A stretch of 64,000 nt of DNA from Flavobacterium sp. UGB4466 (GTDB taxonomy: Bacteria; Bacteroidota; Bacteroidia; Flavobacteriales; Flavobacteriaceae). The DNA is taken from NCBI RefSeq assembly GCF_903469665.1, contig NZ_CAGKLC010000002.1, forward strand, positions 62,001-126,000, in the 5' to 3' direction. Positions 59,904-64,000 of this stretch are shown piece after piece. The notes under the pieces are model-generated. The model did no database searches and was not told the origin of the DNA. It worked only from the letters and a program-made list of their open reading frames with translations. Each line of letters begins with the position of its first letter. Within the stretch, counting starts at the first letter, position 1. The position numbers and the translations under genes were made by a program.

Positions 59904-62579
59904 ATGACAGAAAATAGAAGAGACCTTGTATTATCAGGATTAGAACCGTTAATTATTACACCAACCAGTGTTTTTGTGAACATTGGTGAGCGTACGAATG
60001 TGACGGGTTCAAGAAAATTCCTGCGTTTAATCAAGGAAGAGAAATATGATGAGGCACTTGATATCGCAAGGCAGCAAGTAGAGGGAGGAGCACAGATCAT
60101 CGATATTAATATGGATGAGGGAATGCTTGACGGAGTTCAGGCAATGACTAAATTTTTGAATTTAATTGCATCAGAACCGGACATTTCGAGAGTGCCTATT
60201 ATGATCGACAGTTCGAAATGGGAAATCATTGAAGCGGGTCTTAAAGTAGTACAGGGGAAAAGTGTTGTAAACTCGATTTCATTAAAAGAAGGAGAAGAAG
60301 CCTTTATCCATCATGCTAAATTAATCAAGCGTTACGGTGCTGCAGCCATAATCATGGCTTTTGATGAAGTAGGTCAGGCTGATAATTATGACCGAAGAGT
60401 TGAAATTTGTCAGCGTTCGTATGATATCTTAGTGAACAAAGTTGATTTTCCTCCACAGGATATCATTTTTGATTTGAATATTTTTCCGGTTGCGACCGGA
60501 ATGGAAGAACACCGTTTGAATGCTCTGGATTTCTTCAGAGGAACAAAATGGGTTCGCGATAATTTGCCTCATGCGCATATTAGTGGGGGAGTAAGTAATG
60601 TTTCGTTTTCTTTCAGAGGAAACGATACCGTTCGTGAGGCGATGCACTCGGTATTTTTGTACCATGCGATCAAGAACGGAATGACGATGGGAATCGTGAA
60701 TCCGGAAATGCTTTCGATTTACGACGATATTCCAAAAGATTTACTGGAACACGTTGAAGACGTAATTCTGGACAGACGTGACGATGCAACCGAACGACTT
60801 TTAGATTTTGCCGAGAACGTAAAAGGAGAAGTAAAATCAGATGAAAAAGCAATTCAGGAATGGCGTTTGGGAACCGTTCAGGAGCGTATTACGCACTCAT
60901 TGGTTAAAGGAGTGGATGCTTTTATTGAAGAAGATGTAGAAGAAGCACGTTTGGCTGCTACAAAACCAATTGAGGTAATCGAAATCAATTTGATGACCGG
61001 AATGAATGTCGTGGGAGATTTGTTCGGAAGCGGAAAAATGTTCCTGCCACAGGTAGTAAAATCGGCGCGTGTAATGAAAAAAGCCGTAGCCTATTTATTG
61101 CCTTATATCGAAGCGAGTAAACAAGCGGGAGACAAGCAAGGAAACGGAAAAATCCTGATGGCTACTGTAAAAGGAGATGTTCACGATATTGGTAAAAACA
61201 TTGTTTCGGTAGTTTTAGCCTGTAACAATTACGAGATTGTAGATCTTGGAGTTATGGTGCCTCCGGAGAAAATTATTGCCGCTGCGATAGAACACAATGT
61301 AGATATCATTGGTCTAAGCGGATTGATTACACCTTCGCTTGACGAAATGGTGTATTTGGCCAAAGAATTAGACAAACAAGGAATTAAAATTCCGATTATG
61401 ATTGGTGGAGCAACCACTTCAAGGGCGCATACAGCTGTGAAAATTGCACCACAATACAGAGAAACGGTTATTCACGTAAACGATGCTTCGAGAGCGGTTA
61501 CTGTTGCCGGAAATCTGTTAGATCATAACCGTAAAATATATGCAAGCGATATTCGTGCAGAGTACGATTCTTTTAGAGAAACATTTTTGAATCGTTCGAG
61601 AGATAAGAATTTCTTAAGCATTGAAGATGCGCGTAAAAACAAATTACAATTGGATTGGGAAAATTTCAATCCGGTGAAGCCAAATATCATTGGGGAACAA
61701 ATTGTTGAAGTAGAGCTGGATGTTTTGGTTCCGTATATTGACTGGACACCGTTTTTCAGAACCTGGGAATTGTTTGGTAAATATCCGGCAATATTAACCG
61801 ATGAGGTTGTAGGGAAAGAAGCGACTTCTGTTTTTGAAGATGCACAGGCGATGCTGAAAGTAATTTTAGCAGAGAAAAAACTATCTGCAAAAGGGATCTA
61901 CGGAATATTTCCGGCCAATCAGATCAACGATGATGATATCGAATTGACAGATGAAAACGGAAAACCGTTACAGACCTTTTTGACTTTACGCCAGCAATCG
62001 CAAAAAACAAAAGGTGCGCCAAATATTGCATTAGCCGATTTTATCGCTCCGAAAGAAAGCGGGAAAGTGGATTATATGGGAGCATTCTGTGTAACAACCG
62101 GTTTTGGTGTTGATGAATGGGCAGCTGAATTTGAAAAAGATCTGGACGATTACAATTCGATTATGGTCAAAGCATTAGCGGATCGTTTTGCCGAGGCTTT
62201 CGCTGAATATCTTCATGAAAAAATACGTAAAGAAATCTGGGGGTATTCATCAGAGGAGAGTTTAACTAACGAAGAAATGATTTCTGAAGAGTACAAAGGA
62301 ATCCGTCCTGCTCCGGGTTATCCGGCATGTCCTGACCATTTGGAGAAACCAACAATCTGGAAACTTTTAAATGTAGAAAAAGAAATAGGTGTAACACTAA
62401 CCGAAAGCATGGCGATGTGGCCGGCTTCATCCGTTTCAGGATACTATTTTGGAAATCCGGAAAGTAAATATTTCGGACTGGGGAAAATAAAAGAGGATCA
62501 GGTAGTCGACTATGCCAAACGACGCAGTGTTTCAACCGACTATGCCATGAAATGGTTGAACCCTAATATAGCAGATTAA
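59904..62579 (+). CDS. metH: Cobalamin-dependent methionine synthase, folate/B12/SAM-activation modules
   Basis: An 891-aa protein equal to MetH without its first domain. Residues 1-310: methyltetrahydrofolate (pterin) domain ([40 protein letters not shown]). About 320-570: cap and B12 domains, with cobalamin His in [20 protein letters not shown] (near residue 426) and [20 protein letters not shown]. About 575-891: SAM-binding reactivation domain with [12 protein letters not shown]. Methylcobalamin must act on the separate homocysteine domain at 58322, so the two chains should form a complex. It is followed by metF, which makes its methyl donor. Confidence 0.95.
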   Translation: MTENRRDLVLSGLEPLIITPTSVFVNIGERTNVTGSRKFLRLIKEEKYDEALDIARQQVEGGAQIIDINMDEGMLDGVQAMTKFLNLIASEPDISRVPIMIDSSKWEIIEAGLKVVQGKSVVNSISLKEGEEAFIHHAKLIKRYGAAAIIMAFDEVGQADNYDRRVEICQRSYDILVNKVDFPPQDIIFDLNIFPVATGMEEHRLNALDFFRGTKWVRDNLPHAHISGGVSNVSFSFRGNDTVREAMHSVFLYHAIKNGMTMGIVNPEMLSIYDDIPKDLLEHVEDVILDRRDDATERLLDFAENVKGEVKSDEKAIQEWRLGTVQERITHSLVKGVDAFIEEDVEEARLAATKPIEVIEINLMTGMNVVGDLFGSGKMFLPQVVKSARVMKKAVAYLLPYIEASKQAGDKQGNGKILMATVKGDVHDIGKNIVSVVLACNNYEIVDLGVMVPPEKIIAAAIEHNVDIIGLSGLITPSLDEMVYLAKELDKQGIKIPIMIGGATTSRAHTAVKIAPQYRETVIHVNDASRAVTVAGNLLDHNRKIYASDIRAEYDSFRETFLNRSRDKNFLSIEDARKNKLQLDWENFNPVKPNIIGEQIVEVELDVLVPYIDWTPFFRTWELFGKYPAILTDEVVGKEATSVFEDAQAMLKVILAEKKLSAKGIYGIFPANQINDDDIELTDENGKPLQTFLTLRQQSQKTKGAPNIALADFIAPKESGKVDYMGAFCVTTGFGVDEWAAEFEKDLDDYNSIMVKALADRFAEAFAEYLHEKIRKEIWGYSSEESLTNEEMISEEYKGIRPAPGYPACPDHLEKPTIWKLLNVEKEIGVTLTESMAMWPASSVSGYYFGNPESKYFGLGKIKEDQVVDYAKRRSVSTDYAMKWLNPNIAD

Positions 62580-62739
62580 AATAGAGTCATAAAGTCAAAA
62601 GTCTTAAAGTCTCCAAGAAAGTGACTTTCGACTTTGGACATTAAGACTTTAGACTAAAAGAATATTTGATTTATGTTTTTTGATTCAGATTTTTTACACC
62701 ATTTTCCAAAACTCATAACTCATAACTCATAATTAAAAA
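62580..62739. repeat. Short-period repeats between metH and metF
   Basis: Words AGTCAAAAGTCTTAAAGTCT / AGACTTTAGACT in opposite orientations, then CATAACTCATAACTCATAA directly before the metF start codon. The opposed words could pair into a long hairpin. Confidence 0.75.
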
Positions 62740-63696
62740 ATGAAAGTAACAGAACATATAGAAAACGCGAAGGGAAATACATTATTCTCGTTTGAACTTA
62801 TTCCGCCTCAAAAAGGGAAGAGCATTCAGGAATTGTATGATAATATTGATCCGTTGATGGAATTTAAACCGCCATTTATTGATGTCACCACTTCGCGTGA
62901 AGAATATATCTATATTGATAAAGGAAACGGACTGTTAGATAAAAAGCTAACGCGTATGCGTCCGGGAACGCTTGGAATTTGTGCTTCTATAAAACACAAA
63001 TACAATGTTGATACGGTGCCACATTTGCTTTGCGGAGGATTTACGCAGGAAGAAACCGAATACATGCTGGTAGATTGTCAGTATTTAGGAATCAATAATG
63101 TAATGGCACTTCGCGGTGACGCTATGAAAGACGAACAATCTTTTGTGCCAAAAGCCGGTGGGAATAGTTACGCTATTGATTTGGTGCGTCAGATCAATAA
63201 TTTAAACAGCGGAAAATACCTTCATGAATTAATGGATGCTGATAATAAAGCCGATTTTTGTATAGGTGTTGCGGGGTATCCTGAAAAACACCTCGAATCT
63301 CCTTCTTTGCAATCTGATCTAAAAAGACTGAAAGAAAAAGTAGATGCAGGAGCGGATTATGTCGTGACCCAAATGTTTTTTGATAATGCTAAATATTTTG
63401 CCTTTGTAGAAAAAGCAAGAGAAATTGGCATCACAATTCCGATTATTCCCGGAATCAAGCCCATTGCGGTTCAAAGACATTTACAGATTTTACCTCAGAT
63501 TTTTAGAATCGATTTGCCGGAGGATTTAATTGATGCTGTAGATAAATGTAAAAACAATGCCGAAATCAAGCAGGTCGGAATCGAGTGGGCCGTTCAGCAA
63601 TCATTAGAATTAAAGGCTGCGGGAGTTCCTGTTTTGCATTATTACTCAATGGGGAAATCAGAGAATATCCGCCAGATTGCAAGGCAGATTTTTTAA
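62740..63696 (+). CDS. metF: Methylenetetrahydrofolate reductase
   Basis: Flavoprotein that reduces methylene- to methyl-tetrahydrofolate, the substrate of MetH, 318 aa. Motifs: FSFELIPPQKGKSIQELYDN at the N terminus (catalytic Glu), NVMALRGDAMKDEQSF near residue 120, VAGYPEKHLESPSLQSDL near 184, KVDAGADYVVTQMFFDNAKY near 206 and IIPGIKPIAVQRHL near 232. It lies downstream of metH on the same strand, so methyl donor and acceptor enzymes are encoded together. Confidence 0.97.
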   Translation: MKVTEHIENAKGNTLFSFELIPPQKGKSIQELYDNIDPLMEFKPPFIDVTTSREEYIYIDKGNGLLDKKLTRMRPGTLGICASIKHKYNVDTVPHLLCGGFTQEETEYMLVDCQYLGINNVMALRGDAMKDEQSFVPKAGGNSYAIDLVRQINNLNSGKYLHELMDADNKADFCIGVAGYPEKHLESPSLQSDLKRLKEKVDAGADYVVTQMFFDNAKYFAFVEKAREIGITIPIIPGIKPIAVQRHLQILPQIFRIDLPEDLIDAVDKCKNNAEIKQVGIEWAVQQSLELKAAGVPVLHYYSMGKSENIRQIARQIF

Positions 63697-63712
63697 GACT
63701 TTAAGCATATGG

Positions 63713-63847
63713 TTTGTCCTTTCGACCCAAGGGAGAAATCACACTCGCTAATCGACAAAGATTGGTACTTTGTTTTGCGGAGCTAATAGTGCGATTTGCT
63801 CCCCCTATTCGCTATTGCTCGAGTCTCCTTTCGCTCGAAAGGACAAA
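63713..63847. repeat. MITE-like palindromic repeat, copy 2
   Basis: Terminal arms TGTCCTTTCGA / TCGAAAGGACA (11 bp perfect), with the paired substitution A/T to C/G relative to copy 1 (43552). The centre, ATCGACAAAGATTGG..TTTTGCGGAG, is inverted relative to copy 1. Confidence 0.8.
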
Positions 63848-63896
63848 ATTTTACCGATAATTACTTTTTAGGATTAATTTTGAATTTATTTTAAAG

Positions 63897-64000
63897 ATGA
63901 TGAAAAAAGAAGAATTACAGGCAATAGCCGCTCAGCTAAAGCATCCTACAGGAGAAAAAGGAATAGAAATGGCGAATATGATGCATGAAACCAACATCAA
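63897..64000 (+). CDS. Probable class I SAM-dependent methyltransferase (partial)
   Basis: Only the first 34 codons are inside the window (MMKKEELQAIAAQLKHPTGE..MANMMHETNI). The HPTGEKGIEMANMMHETNI segment resembles the start of a Bacteroidota class I methyltransferase family, but no SAM-binding motif lies inside the window, so the call rests on resemblance alone. It is preceded by the copy-2 palindromic repeat and begins its own unit or follows metF. Confidence 0.45.
   Translation, partial: MMKKEELQAIAAQLKHPTGEKGIEMANMMHETNI

Noticed and set aside
58322-62579. Possible frameshift or assembly error splitting metH
   Set aside because: Each half has its own start and stop, the break falls at a domain boundary, and a separate intact gene lies between them.
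1-64000. tRNA, rRNA, insertion sequence or prophage genes
   Set aside because: I looked through the intergenic regions on both strands and saw no cloverleaf, rRNA-like, transposase, integrase or phage structural sequence.

Overview
The window reads as a chromosomal segment of a member of the Bacteroidota, most likely Flavobacterium or a close relative. The evidence is an AT-rich sequence, the type IX secretion protein PorT, a lipoprotein-anchored TamL, GLPGLI, DUF5686 and DUF4153 proteins, several carboxypeptidase-like/TonB-type outer-membrane proteins, promoters of the TTTG-(about 20 nt)-TAnnTTTG type, and start codons without Shine-Dalgarno sequences. I found no rRNA, tRNA, CRISPR array, insertion sequence or phage gene.

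Positions 1-30600 are ordinary housekeeping. The order is: outer-membrane assembly (tamL, cut by the window edge), an rRNA/tRNA methyltransferase, porT-menG, folA-2TM protein, a CBM48 protein, thyA, a DUF151 nuclease, etfA-etfB, pdhB, a DUF5686 outer-membrane protein, an acyltransferase, a DNA glycosylase, soluble (ppa) and membrane (hppA) pyrophosphatases, a HigBA toxin-antitoxin pair, a deoxynucleoside kinase, a GLPGLI/TonB-like pair, and envelope proteins of unknown role.

From about 31000 to the right edge the window is almost entirely a sulfur and methionine island. It holds metK, a TonB-dependent receptor, metY, a homoserine-dehydrogenase-like paralogue, metX, a fused aspartokinase/homoserine dehydrogenase, OsmC, metZ, an Rrf2 regulator, two TauE/SafE permeases, the sulfate reduction operon cysH-cysD-cysN-sir with siroheme genes (cobA, cysG-type) and a ferredoxin reductase, a second toxin-antitoxin pair, a methionine synthase split into two genes, and metF. 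Together these genes import sulfur compounds, activate and reduce sulfate to sulfide, add sulfide to acylhomoserine, methylate homocysteine with a B12/folate system, and make S-adenosylmethionine.

The most interesting content is regulatory. Two canonical SAM-I riboswitches precede metX and metH. A different, SAM-II-like RNA with two inserted hairpins precedes metK and overlaps an intrinsic terminator. Three short leader peptides rich in Met and Cys codons sit upstream of the TonB receptor, metY and metX. Each is followed by an intrinsic terminator, and near each leader stop codon lies a segment complementary to the terminator's 5' arm. This is the architecture of classical ribosome-mediated attenuation. 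Two of these leaders are followed by tiny proteins (62 and 66 aa) that share a C-terminal signature (SLLFxMY...LFI). I consider this leader-peptide/terminator/small-protein arrangement the best candidate for an undescribed system here.

Many intergenic gaps are filled with short-period degenerate repeats, double-hairpin palindromes with compensating stem changes, and a MITE-like palindrome present twice.
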